In this document: positions 27,195-35,209 of the stretch, piece after piece
How the letters are laid out: each line of letters opens with the position of its first letter
Numbering within the stretch: position 1 is the first letter of the stretch
NCBI GenBank assembly: GCA_035460165.1
Contig: DATHWW010000006.1
Coordinates: 19,195-83,194, forward strand
Origin: MM2 sp035460165
GTDB taxonomy: Bacteria > Pseudomonadota > Gammaproteobacteria > Burkholderiales > Methylophilaceae
Direction: 5' to 3'
Length of the DNA: 64,000 bases
Program-made: the position numbers and the translations under genes
The notes under the pieces: model-generated
What the model was told of the DNA's origin: nothing
Seen by the model: only the letters and a program-made list of their open reading frames with translations
Database searches by the model: none

Positions 27195-27197
27195 TCC

Positions 27198-28043
27198 ATG
27201 CGTCTGCTGATTCCGTTTTTGCTGCTTTTCTTTAGTGTTGCGTCACACGCGGCATTGTTCGCCGATAACGAGGCGCGTGACGAAATCGTCAAGTTGCGCA
27301 AATACGTCAAGGAAGAACAGGATAAGCGCATTACGGAATTGCAGGCCAAACTGGACGCTTCCGAAAAGTCACGCCAGGCGCTGGAAAAGCGTCTGGCGGA
27401 CATGGAGTCCGGACAGAAGTCGCAGATGATGGACTGGATGGGGCAGGTCGATCGCCTCAATCTGGAAGTCAGCCGGTTGCGCGGGCAACTGGAAGTCAAT
27501 ACGCATGAAGTCGAGCAGTCACAACAGCGACAGCAGCAGTTTTACACCGATCTGGATACACGCATGCGCAAGTTGGAGAGCGGTACTGCCGGGGCGGTAA
27601 GTGTCGGGCCCACGGCGAATGCTACGCCTTCTGCCGCAGTAGTCGATTCGGTGGCTGAACTCAAAAATTACGAAGCGGCGCATGAACTTTTCAAGGCGGG
27701 TAAGTATAAAGAATCCGCAGACTCTTTCGAGAAGTTCGTACAGGCCTACCCGAATAGCAAGTACGCGCCCAGTGCGCAGTACTGGATAGGCTATGCCAAT
27801 TTTTCACAAAAGAATTACAAGGCTGCAATTACCAGCCAACAGGTGTTGATCCAGCGCTACCCTGACAATCAGAAAGTGCCGGATGCCATGTTCAACATCG
27901 CCAATAGCCAGATTCAACTGGCTGACCTCGATGCCGCAAAGCAGACGCTGCGCGCATTGCTGGATAAATACCCCAACAGCGATGCAGCTCCGCTCGCAAA
28001 AAAACGTTTGACCGTTCTCGAATCGGTCAAATCCAAGAATTAG
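27198..28043 (+). CDS. cpoB: Cell-division coordinator CpoB
   Basis: A 281-residue periplasmic protein. A signal peptide ends near SHAA. An N-terminal coiled coil follows (about residues 25-110, with EKSRQALEKRLADME), then a linker and three C-terminal TPR units (AHELFKAGKYKESADSFEKF and ALLDKYPNSDAAPLAKKRL). CpoB links peptidoglycan synthesis to outer-membrane constriction. It is the usual last tol-pal gene. Confidence 0.93.
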   Translation: MRLLIPFLLLFFSVASHAALFADNEARDEIVKLRKYVKEEQDKRITELQAKLDASEKSRQALEKRLADMESGQKSQMMDWMGQVDRLNLEVSRLRGQLEVNTHEVEQSQQRQQQFYTDLDTRMRKLESGTAGAVSVGPTANATPSAAVVDSVAELKNYEAAHELFKAGKYKESADSFEKFVQAYPNSKYAPSAQYWIGYANFSQKNYKAAITSQQVLIQRYPDNQKVPDAMFNIANSQIQLADLDAAKQTLRALLDKYPNSDAAPLAKKRLTVLESVKSKN

Positions 28044-28061
28044 CGTGAACACGCTCTAGCC

Positions 28062-28697
28062 GTGCTCAAGATCCACGAAATTTTCCATTCCCTGCAAGGG
28101 GAGTCGACGCGTGTCGGCTTGCCCACGGTTTTCGTTCGCCTGACTGGTTGCCCGTTGCGTTGCGGTTATTGCGACACGGCCTATGCGTTCCAGGGCGGCG
28201 AAAACATGACGCTGCAACAAATTCTGGAGCGCGTAGCTTCCTATGGCGCCCACTATGTTACGGTGACTGGCGGCGAGCCATTGGCGCAAAAGCAATGCAT
28301 TCCGTTATTGAAGATGTTGTGCGATGCGGGCTATGACGTTTCCCTGGAGACGGGTGGCAGTCTCGATACCAGCCATGTGGATCCACGCGTTTCGGTTATT
28401 CTGGATATCAAAACTCCAGGCTCCGGCGAGGTGCAGAAAAATCTCTGGGCTAACCTGCAGCACCTGAAGTCCTCTGACGAAGTGAAATTCGTACTGTGCG
28501 ACCGCGAAGACTACGAATGGGCCAAGCAGGTGCTTGCCGATCAAGAGATAGCTAGTAAATGTACGGTTCTGTTTTCCCCGGTATATAGTCAATTGAATCC
28601 TACCGATCTTGCCGACTGGGTGCTGCAAGATCGCCTGCCGGTGCGTATGCAGGTGCAATTGCACAAAATCCTTTGGGGCGAGACGCCGGGTAAATGA
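28062..28697 (+). CDS. queE: 7-carboxy-7-deazaguanine synthase
   Basis: A 211-residue radical-SAM enzyme of queuosine synthesis that contracts carboxytetrahydropterin to 7-carboxy-7-deazaguanine. The iron-sulfur cysteines are in LTGCPLRCGYCDTAYAF (CxxxCxxC) and VTVTGGEPLAQ is the SAM-binding GGE motif. The start is a GTG 18 bases after cpoB. It precedes queC but is separated from it by an inverted-repeat element. Confidence 0.94.
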   Translation: MLKIHEIFHSLQGESTRVGLPTVFVRLTGCPLRCGYCDTAYAFQGGENMTLQQILERVASYGAHYVTVTGGEPLAQKQCIPLLKMLCDAGYDVSLETGGSLDTSHVDPRVSVILDIKTPGSGEVQKNLWANLQHLKSSDEVKFVLCDREDYEWAKQVLADQEIASKCTVLFSPVYSQLNPTDLADWVLQDRLPVRMQVQLHKILWGETPGK

Positions 28698-28700
28698 TTA

Positions 28701-28967
28701 GAGCCCATACTTGGGGAAAACGAAAGATGCGTTGCGGCAAAAAATGGATGGATGCAAGGCGCGAGGCACAGCGAATGGTCGCTCCATTCGCAAGCCTTGC
28801 AACGCCGCAGACGCCAATTTTTGCCGCAACCCTGCGGAACGGTCATGCTTTACCCTCATGGCGTTGTTACTCGCCGCTTATTTGGAATTACCAAACTGCG
28901 CGGCTCGCGCCTAGCCCTGAGCGTAAAGCATGACCGTCGCACATTCGGTTTCCCCAAGTATGGGCTC
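28701..28967. repeat. Palindromic repeat element between queE and queC
   Basis: A 267-base segment bounded by inverted 24-base arms (28701-28724 and 28944-28967; 23 of 24 match). It contains two further inverted pairs: gttgcggcaaaaaatgg at 28731-28747 with ccaatttttgccgcaac at 28815-28831, and acggtcatgctttac at about 28840-28853 with its complement at about 28922-28936. A short palindrome gcgaatggtcgctccattcgc sits at about 28769-28789. There is no transposase or plausible protein. The architecture is that of a MITE-like or structured-RNA repeat. Confidence 0.7.
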
Positions 28968-29640
28968 CAAGGCTGTCGTCCTGCTTTCCGGTGGGCTGGA
29001 TTCAGCTACAGTGCTCGCCATTGCGCGCAGTGAAGGCTACGCCTGCTATTGCCTGAGCCTTGATTACCATCAACGTCATATCGCGGAGTTGGAGGCTGCA
29101 AAACGCGTTGCGAACGCGCTGGGAGCCGCCGAGCACCGTATCGTGCAGTTCGATCTGTCGAACTTCGGTGGTTCCGCGTTGACCGATGACAATATCGCCG
29201 TACCCGAGTCGCCGAGCGAGGGTATTCCGGTTACCTACGTCCCCGCACGCAATACCATCATGCTCTCGCTTTCGCTGGCATGGGCGGAAGTGCTGGGCGC
29301 GCAGGATATCTTCATTGGCGTCAATGCGCTGGATTATTCCGGCTATCCGGATTGCCGCAAGGAGTATGTGGACGCCTTCGAGCACATGGCCAATCTTGCG
29401 ACCAAAGCTGCGGTCGAAGGGCATCGCCTGAAAGTGCATGCGCCGCTAATCGACTTGAACAAGGCCGAGATCATCCAGCGCGGCCATGCGCTGGGCGTGG
29501 ACTATGGAATGACGGTCTCCTGCTATCAGGCGGATAGCCAAGGGAACGCATGCGGCGTTTGCGATTCCTGCAGGTTTCGGCAAGCCGGATTCCGCGCTGC
29601 AGGCTTGCCTGACCCCACGCATTATCAGTCATCAAAATGA
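28960..29640 (+). CDS. queC: 7-cyano-7-deazaguanine synthase
   Basis: A 226-residue enzyme that converts 7-carboxy-7-deazaguanine to preQ0 with ATP and ammonia. The PP-loop SGGLDSATVLA follows directly after the start, and the zinc cysteines are in CGVCDSCRFR near the C-terminus. Family members begin a few residues before the PP-loop, so I choose the ATG at 28960. An ATG at 28930 adds ten residues that come from the repeat element. Neither has a strong ribosome site. Confidence 0.93.
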   Translation: MGSKAVVLLSGGLDSATVLAIARSEGYACYCLSLDYHQRHIAELEAAKRVANALGAAEHRIVQFDLSNFGGSALTDDNIAVPESPSEGIPVTYVPARNTIMLSLSLAWAEVLGAQDIFIGVNALDYSGYPDCRKEYVDAFEHMANLATKAAVEGHRLKVHAPLIDLNKAEIIQRGHALGVDYGMTVSCYQADSQGNACGVCDSCRFRQAGFRAAGLPDPTHYQSSK

Positions 29641-29656
29641 TGGCCGGACATTGTCC

Positions 29657-29686
29657 TTGCCAACACTATAAAAAATAACGTAAAAT
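29657..29686 (+). promoter_or_regulatory. Promoter of the rpsP operon
   Basis: TTGCCA (29657-29662) and TAAAAT (29681-29686) are separated by 18 bases, about 38 bases before the rpsP start, in an AT-rich stretch. Confidence 0.6.
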
Positions 29687-29723
29687 CGCGCCCTTTCTGT
29701 TAATTTACCAAGAGACTAAATAT

Positions 29724-29972
29724 ATGGTGATCATTCGTCTCGCCCGTGGTGGCGCGAAGAAATCCCCCTTCTACAGCGTAGTTGTGGCCGATTCTCGCAA
29801 CCGTCGCGATGGCCGCTTCATCGAGCGCGTAGGCTTTTACAACCCGATCGCTGGTGCAGGCCGCGAAGCACTGCGTCTGGACAGCGAGCGTATTGCTTAC
29901 TGGCGTAGCAACGGCGCACAACTGTCCGACCGCGTCGCGCTGCTCGTCAAGCAAGCCGGCAAGGCCGCCTAA
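29724..29972 (+). CDS. rpsP: 30S ribosomal protein S16
   Basis: An 82-residue ribosomal protein. The N-terminus MVIIRLARGGAKKSPFYSVV and the FIERVGFYNP motif are diagnostic of S16. It is the first gene of the conserved rpsP-rimM-trmD-rplS operon. Confidence 0.97.
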   Translation: MVIIRLARGGAKKSPFYSVVVADSRNRRDGRFIERVGFYNPIAGAGREALRLDSERIAYWRSNGAQLSDRVALLVKQAGKAA

Positions 29973-29977
29973 GCAAG

Positions 29978-30490
29978 TTGTCGCAATCGCCGCCTGAAGA
30001 CCTGGTGGTGATGGGGCGGGTGACCGTCCCGTACGGCGTCCGTGGCTGGGTCAACGTTCAGCCTGACACCGAAATGCTGGATGGCCTGTTCGACTACCCA
30101 GTGTGGTGGATACAGGCCGATGGCGCCTGGCGTGAATTTACGGTCGAAGAAGCCAAAGTGCACAGCGATCATCTGGTCGCCAAGCTCGAAGGCGTGCTTG
30201 ATCGCGATCAGGCGTTTCGGCTCAAGGGCAAGCCGATTGCCGTTCCGCGCGAGCAATTGCCGGAACCCGACGAAGACGAATATTACTGGTCCGATCTGAT
30301 CGGTCTGGAAGTAGAGAATCTGCAGCAGGTTCAACTCGGCCGCATTACCGATGTATTCGCTACTGGCGCAAATGATGTGATGGCGGTCAATGGCGAGCGT
30401 GAGCGCCTGATCCCTTATATCGCGCAGGTTGTGCAGCAGGTCGATCTTGCTGCGAAGCGCATGGTCGTGGACTGGGACGCCGATTTTTGA
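29978..30490 (+). CDS. rimM: Ribosome maturation factor RimM
   Basis: A 170-residue factor for 30S assembly that binds S19. The N-terminal RimM domain begins VVMGRVTVPYGVRGWVNVQP; the C-terminal PRC-barrel contains YYWSDLIGLEVEN and ends in MVVDWDADF. The start is a TTG five bases after rpsP. Its stop overlaps the TTG of trmD (TTGA). Confidence 0.95.
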   Translation: MSQSPPEDLVVMGRVTVPYGVRGWVNVQPDTEMLDGLFDYPVWWIQADGAWREFTVEEAKVHSDHLVAKLEGVLDRDQAFRLKGKPIAVPREQLPEPDEDEYYWSDLIGLEVENLQQVQLGRITDVFATGANDVMAVNGERERLIPYIAQVVQQVDLAAKRMVVDWDADF

Positions 30491-31257
30491 GTCAGCCTTT
30501 GCAGTTTGACGTCATCACGCTGTTCCCGCCGATGTTTGAGGCTATTTCGGCACAGGGAGTCACTTCCCGGGCGCTGGAGAAAAAGATTTACCAATTGGCG
30601 TTATGGAATCCGCGCGATTTCACAACCGACAATTATAAGACGGTGGATGACCGTCCATACGGCGGAGGTCCCGGCATGGTCATGCTGGTGGAGCCGTTGG
30701 AAAAAGCGATCAATGCCGCGAAACAGCGGCAGCGCGAAGCTGGTGTCGAAAGCCCGCGCGTGATTCACTTATCTCCGCAAGGCAAGCCGTTGACGCACGA
30801 GAAAGTTGTCAGCTTGGCGGCTGAGCCAGGATTGATACTGCTGACGAGCCGTTATGAGGGCGTGGATGAACGTCTGCTGCGGCGAGCCGTGGATGAAGAG
30901 ATTTCAATAGGCGATTATGTGCTGTCCGGCGGCGAACTGCCGGCGATGGTGCTGATCGATGCGATAGTGCGGCAACTGCCCGGTACGCTGGGCGATGCCG
31001 ATTCGGCGGCCGAGGATTCCTTTGTGGACGGCCTGCTGGACTGCCCACACTATACGCGACCTGAAGTATATGATGGCGAGCGGGTGCCGGACGTGTTGAT
31101 GTCCGGTAACCACGCGCACATTAAGCGCTGGCGGTTGAAACAATCGCTGGGGCGAACCCGGGACAAGCGCCCGGATTTACTGGCCGCAAGGCCGTTGACG
31201 AAAGAAGAATCTCGGCTGCTTGCAGAGTACGAGCAGGAACAAGATCCTCACAATTAA
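30487..31257 (+). CDS. trmD: tRNA (guanine37-N1)-methyltransferase
   Basis: A 256-residue SPOUT methyltransferase that makes m1G37 and prevents frameshifting. The knot region is visible as LTSRYEGVDERLL and ISIGDYVLSGGELPAMVLID. Substrate-binding DDRPYGGGPGMVM is intact. It starts with TTG overlapping the rimM stop, so the two are translationally coupled. Confidence 0.96.
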   Translation: MSQPLQFDVITLFPPMFEAISAQGVTSRALEKKIYQLALWNPRDFTTDNYKTVDDRPYGGGPGMVMLVEPLEKAINAAKQRQREAGVESPRVIHLSPQGKPLTHEKVVSLAAEPGLILLTSRYEGVDERLLRRAVDEEISIGDYVLSGGELPAMVLIDAIVRQLPGTLGDADSAAEDSFVDGLLDCPHYTRPEVYDGERVPDVLMSGNHAHIKRWRLKQSLGRTRDKRPDLLAARPLTKEESRLLAEYEQEQDPHN

Positions 31258-31270
31258 AAGGAACTGTGAA

Positions 31271-31654
31271 ATGGCTAATATCATTCAAATGCTGGAGCAG
31301 GAAGAAATTGCCCGCCTCGGCAAGAACATCCCCGACTTCGCACCTGGCGATACCGTTATCGTCGGCGTGAACGTGGTGGAAGGTACCCGCAAGCGCGTTC
31401 AGGCATACGAAGGCGTGGTGATCGCCAAGCGTAACCGCGGTCTGAACTCCTCCTTCATCGTGCGCAAGATCTCTTCCGGTGAAGGCGTGGAACGTACTTT
31501 CCAAACCTACTCTCCGCTGATCGCCAGCATAGAAGTGAAGCGTCGCGGCGACGTGCGCCGCGCCAAGCTGTACTACCTCCGCGAGCGTTCTGGCAAGTCC
31601 GCACGTATCAAGGAAAAGCTGCAAGCGCGCGAAAAGGAAGTCGTCGCAGAGTAA
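31271..31654 (+). CDS. rplS: 50S ribosomal protein L19
   Basis: A 127-residue ribosomal protein beginning MANIIQMLEQEEIARLGK, with VIAKRNRGLNSSFIVRKIS and the basic C-terminus typical of L19. It closes the operon and is followed by a strong terminator. Confidence 0.97.
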   Translation: MANIIQMLEQEEIARLGKNIPDFAPGDTVIVGVNVVEGTRKRVQAYEGVVIAKRNRGLNSSFIVRKISSGEGVERTFQTYSPLIASIEVKRRGDVRRAKLYYLRERSGKSARIKEKLQAREKEVVAE

Positions 31655-31670
31655 TCTCGGCCTTTCTCGC

Positions 31671-31704
31671 AAAAACCCCACGATCTCCGGACGTGGGGTT
31701 TTTT
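31671..31704 (+). terminator. Rho-independent terminator after rplS
   Basis: aaaaaccccacg pairs with cgtggggttttt around a short loop, followed by a T run, 17 bases past the rplS stop. The remaining sequence up to 31868 shows nothing recognisable. Confidence 0.9.
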
Positions 31705-31868
31705 ATTGGCTGAAGTTATTCTTTACGCCAACCATGAACGGGATAGCTTTCAATCATGGGGGCGATATTCGGCATTCTTCATGTCCCTGATCTGCAGAAG
31801 TTACAGATTAAGCAAGCGATAACTTCTCGAAATTTTGCATACAGAGGTCGGCGAGGTAACATAACCAC

Positions 31869-32354
31869 ATGCAAACGGACTATCAGGCAATCGTTGCGGC
31901 ACCTTTCGGAGCGCTGGGCGTGCGCGTGGCGGATGGCGTGCTGGCTGGCATCGACTTTCTTCCTGGGTTCCCGGCGCCACGTGCAGCTAATGATGTCGAC
32001 ACGCAAGCAATCTGCGCGCAATTAACCGAATACCTGAAAAATCCGCATCATCCATTGGACTTTCCCATGTCCGTGACCGGAACGCCATTCCAGCGGCGTG
32101 TGTGGCGCGCCATGCGAGCGATTCCCGTCGGCGAAACGCTGACGTATACGGAGCTGGCGCAACGCATTTCGTCCGGCCCGCGCGCGGTGGCCAATGCCTG
32201 CGGCGCCAATCCGATTCCGGTCGTCATCCCCTGCCATCGCGTGGTGGCAAAAAGCGGACTCGGCGGCTTCATGGGCGGCCGTGAGGCCACTTCCCTTTCC
32301 ATCAAGCAATGGCTACTGGCGCATGAACGAGTCGAATCTAGCACTGCTGGATGA
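31869..32354 (+). CDS. ogt: Methylated-DNA-protein cysteine methyltransferase
   Basis: A 161-residue suicide enzyme that repairs O6-methylguanine. The acceptor cysteine is in the PCHRVV motif (VVIPCHRVVAKSGLGGF), preceded by the helix-turn-helix ARAVANACGANP-type sequence. No Ada domain is attached, so it is the Ogt/MGT form. Its 3' end overlaps the xerD start by 32 bases. Confidence 0.93.
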   Translation: MQTDYQAIVAAPFGALGVRVADGVLAGIDFLPGFPAPRAANDVDTQAICAQLTEYLKNPHHPLDFPMSVTGTPFQRRVWRAMRAIPVGETLTYTELAQRISSGPRAVANACGANPIPVVIPCHRVVAKSGLGGFMGGREATSLSIKQWLLAHERVESSTAG

Positions 32355-33219
32355 GTTCACCGACCGGCTGTGGCTGGAGGAGGGCTTGTCCAGGAATACG
32401 TTGGAAAGTTATCGCCGCGATCTTGCCCAGTTTGCCGAGTGGCTAGAAAAAAGCGCGGCCAAATTGCTGATGAAGGCAGAGCGTTCCGATCTGGAGCGTT
32501 ATCTGGCAGCGCGATCGCCTGTCAGCAAACCGCGCAGCATAGGTCGGCTCATTGCCAGCCTGCGCCGCCTCTATCGTTTTGCATTGCGCGAGGGCAGGAT
32601 AGATGTTGATCCCACGCAGCAGCTTGGCTCGCCTAAATTGCCACGCAGCCTGCCCAAAAGCCTGAGCGAAGATGAGGTCGAAAAACTGCTTCATGCGCCG
32701 GACACAGAGCAATTGCTTGGCCTGCGCGACCGAGCCATGCTGGAAACGCTGTACGCGACCGGTTTGCGGGTGTCCGAGTTGGTGGCTCTGAAGTTGAGCG
32801 AGGTCAGCCTGGACATGGGCGTTGTCCGCGTCATCGGGAAAGGCAGCAAAACGCGACTGGTGCCTTTGGGAGAGGAGGCGCTGGATTGGATTACCCGCTT
32901 TCTGAAGGAGGGGCGTCCGCAAATCGCGAGCGCGCAACTCTCCGATGCGATCTTTGTCACACAGCGCGGTGAGGGTATGACACGGCAGGCTTTCTGGTAT
33001 CTGATAAAACGTTATGCACGAGTGGCGGGGATCACCAAGCAGATGTCGCCCCATGTATTGCGCCATGCGTTCGCTACCCACCTGCTCAATCATGGGGCAG
33101 ATCTGCGGGTAGTGCAGATGTTGCTGGGGCATGCGGATATTTCGACGACGCAGATATACACCCATGTGGCGCGCGAACGTCTCAAGCAGCTGCATGCGCA
33201 GCATCATCCCCGCGGCTAG
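32323..33219 (+). CDS. xerD: Site-specific tyrosine recombinase XerD
   Basis: A 298-residue recombinase that resolves chromosome dimers at dif with XerC. The N-terminal SAM-like domain (FTDRLWLEEGLSRNTLESYR) is followed by the catalytic domain. Active-site residues are visible in ATGLRVSELVAL (Arg), PHVLRHAFATHLL (HxxR), MLLGHADISTTQIYTHV (His and nucleophile Tyr). The ATG at 32323 gives the normal family length. The alternative family member is XerC; residue pattern and length favour XerD. Confidence 0.9.
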   Translation: MNESNLALLDEFTDRLWLEEGLSRNTLESYRRDLAQFAEWLEKSAAKLLMKAERSDLERYLAARSPVSKPRSIGRLIASLRRLYRFALREGRIDVDPTQQLGSPKLPRSLPKSLSEDEVEKLLHAPDTEQLLGLRDRAMLETLYATGLRVSELVALKLSEVSLDMGVVRVIGKGSKTRLVPLGEEALDWITRFLKEGRPQIASAQLSDAIFVTQRGEGMTRQAFWYLIKRYARVAGITKQMSPHVLRHAFATHLLNHGADLRVVQMLLGHADISTTQIYTHVARERLKQLHAQHHPRG

Positions 33220-33836
33220 CTGGTGGACGCGAGGCCAGTCAGATAGGTGTCGACGTATGCCTTGGCTTTATTTTCCAAAGAGAACAGGGTAGGGTCCATC
33301 AGCCAGTGGAAACAAAGGCCGTCGATCACCGAGAACAGTCCGACGGCGGCAAATTGAGGGTCCAGGTTAGCCGGAAGTTGCCCGAGCTGGATGGCCTGCT
33401 TGAAGTCGTCGGTGATTTCGTTGAGGCATTCGGCGCGTTTTGCGAGATAACCTTCACGCCAGCCGCCGGCCTCTTCTATGTATTCGCATTTATGCAAAAT
33501 AATGCTCATGAGATTACGCGTCCGATCGTCATGAGCCACCAGGTTGAGCACGGTCACGCTCTTGGCCCGTAACCGTTCGAGCGGGTCGTTGGGTAGGGTT
33601 TGCAGCAGCTCCTCGAAAGACTCTTCAAGGGGCAGCACTGCCTGATCCCATATTGCGTGGATCAGATCAGTCTTGTTCTGGAAGTGCCAGTAGACGGCGC
33701 CGCGCGTAACGCCCGCCGCAGTGGCAATGTCGTTTAGCGTAGTCCGCGCCACGCCGCGCTCGCTGAATAGCCGTTCCGCTACGTCCAGCAGCAGGGCGCG
33801 GGTTTGCAGTGCTTCTTCCTTGGTTTTGCGAGCCAT
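33216..33836 (-). CDS. TetR-family repressor of the RND pump (AcrR/TtgR type)
   Basis: A 206-residue regulator. The N-terminal helix-turn-helix reads TTLNDIATAAGVTRGAVYWHF, the signature of AcrR/TtgR/MexR-like TetR proteins. The C-terminal ligand domain contains the FSVIDGLCFHWLMDP segment. It is divergent from the efflux operon, with operator-like palindromes between them, so it probably represses the pump and itself until an antibiotic-like ligand binds. It overlaps the xerD end by 4 bases. Confidence 0.9.
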   Translation of the reverse strand: MARKTKEEALQTRALLLDVAERLFSERGVARTTLNDIATAAGVTRGAVYWHFQNKTDLIHAIWDQAVLPLEESFEELLQTLPNDPLERLRAKSVTVLNLVAHDDRTRNLMSIILHKCEYIEEAGGWREGYLAKRAECLNEITDDFKQAIQLGQLPANLDPQFAAVGLFSVIDGLCFHWLMDPTLFSLENKAKAYVDTYLTGLASTS

Positions 33837-33886
33837 GGTTACTCGATACAGTCATTTTGCAGCATGATGACAATTCTATTGAAGGA

Positions 33887-33916
33887 TTGACATACATACA
33901 AGTATGTAGGTAAAGT
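33887..33916 (+). promoter_or_regulatory. Efflux-operon promoter with operator in the spacer
   Basis: TTGACA (33887-33892) and TAAAGT (33911-33916) are 18 bases apart. The spacer holds the near-palindrome tacatacaagtatgta (33893-33908). A repressor bound there would block RNA polymerase directly. Confidence 0.65.
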
Positions 33917-33940
33917 AAACATGCATTCGTGAATGTAAAC
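33915..33940. promoter_or_regulatory. Second AcrR-like operator
   Basis: The sequence aacatgcattcgtgaatgtaaac resembles the AcrR operator of E. coli (ACATACATTTGTGAATGTATGT). It lies just downstream of the -10 box of the pump promoter and before the adaptor start codon. Confidence 0.55.
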
Positions 33941-33964
33941 ATCAAGACAAGAATAGGGAATCAC

Positions 33965-35197
33965 ATGTTCAACCGTCGCCTCGCCGTATCGCTTCTACCT
34001 ATCGCCCTGCTGCTCGCCTGCTCAAAATCACAAGAAGGCAATCCAATGGCGAATATGCCGCCGCCAGAAGTCAGCGTGATTGAGATCAAGCCGACGGATG
34101 TGCCGGTAAATTTCGAATATATCGGACAGACTATAGGCTCGCGCGAAGTAGAAGTTCGGGCACGGGTGACGGGTCATGTGGAAAAACGCTTGTACGAAGA
34201 AGGCGCGCTGGTTAAGGCGGGACAGCCGCTGTTCCAATTGGATGCCAGGCCGCTGGCCATGGCCGTGGCAGCGGCTAAAGCCGCGGTAGCGACTGCCGAG
34301 GCGGATATTGCAAGAGCAGATGCCACCGTCGCGCAAGCACAGCGTGAGCGTAACCGCCTTGCGCCGCTCGCCGAGGCGCGTGCGATCAGCCGCAAGGAGG
34401 CGGACGACGCGACTTCACTGGAGCAAATCTCCCAAGCTGAGGTGAAAGCCGCGCAAGCCCGTCTGGAACAAGCGCGTGCGCAGCTGCGCGAAGCGCAGTT
34501 GAATCTGGAATACGCGACCATTACGGCGCCGATTACCGGTATGGCCGGTCGTGCCCTGCGACAGGAAGGTTCGCTGGTTAGCGCCACGGGCGATAGCCTG
34601 CTGACCACGCTGGTGCAGCTCGATCCTTTGTACGTAACGTTCAACGTTGCCGATAACGAGCGCCAGCAGATGGACAAGGAGGTTGCTGAAGGTTCGCTGC
34701 TGCTGCCCAAGGGTGGTTTCAATGTACGCCTGTTGCAGCGTGACGGCAGCCAGATTGGGCAGGTAGGGAAAGTCAATTTCGTTTCGTCCACGGTTAGCAA
34801 TCAGACCGGGACGCTGGAAATGCGCGGACAGTTCGCAAATCCGGGCTACAAGCTCAAGAGCGGACTTTTTGTGCGCGTGCTACTGGAAGGCGCAACTCGC
34901 TCGAATGCGCTTACGGTGCCGCAGCGTGCCGTGCTGGAAGGGCCGACCAGCAAAATCGTCATGGTCGCGGTCAAGAACAAAGAGGGCATGCTAGTCGCCG
35001 AGTCGCGCCCGATTACGGTTGGCGAATGGGTGGCAAAACCGGATGCGGAAAAGGTTTGGGTGGTGCGTAGCGGTCTGCAGGCGGGCGACCAGGTGATTTA
35101 TGAAGGTTTGATGAAATTGCGCCCCGGTGCGCCGATCAGCCTCGGCCAGCCTGCACAACCGCAAGCAGCGGCTCCGGCCAAGTCTGCAGCACACTAA
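33965..35197 (+). CDS. RND efflux periplasmic adaptor (AcrA/MexA type)
   Basis: A 410-residue membrane-fusion lipoprotein. The lipobox is LLLAC after a hydrophobic leader. The lipoyl half-motifs flank a long alpha-hairpin (about residues 95-165, rich in alanine and glutamine). Beta-barrel and membrane-proximal domains follow, and the C-terminus is alanine/proline rich. It links the inner-membrane pump to the outer-membrane channel. I start at the ATG at 33965, directly before the leader; the upstream GTG adds an unlikely extension. Confidence 0.93.
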   Translation: MFNRRLAVSLLPIALLLACSKSQEGNPMANMPPPEVSVIEIKPTDVPVNFEYIGQTIGSREVEVRARVTGHVEKRLYEEGALVKAGQPLFQLDARPLAMAVAAAKAAVATAEADIARADATVAQAQRERNRLAPLAEARAISRKEADDATSLEQISQAEVKAAQARLEQARAQLREAQLNLEYATITAPITGMAGRALRQEGSLVSATGDSLLTTLVQLDPLYVTFNVADNERQQMDKEVAEGSLLLPKGGFNVRLLQRDGSQIGQVGKVNFVSSTVSNQTGTLEMRGQFANPGYKLKSGLFVRVLLEGATRSNALTVPQRAVLEGPTSKIVMVAVKNKEGMLVAESRPITVGEWVAKPDAEKVWVVRSGLQAGDQVIYEGLMKLRPGAPISLGQPAQPQAAAPAKSAAH

Positions 35198-35209
35198 GCG
35201 GAGCCCGGC

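Noticed and set aside
28694..28933. Short open frames between queE and queC
   Set aside because: They read through the inverted-repeat element, lack ribosome sites and show no protein-like pattern.
32323..33219. Integrase of a mobile element
   Set aside because: Length, motifs and lack of neighbouring phage or element genes fit the chromosomal dimer-resolution recombinase XerD.
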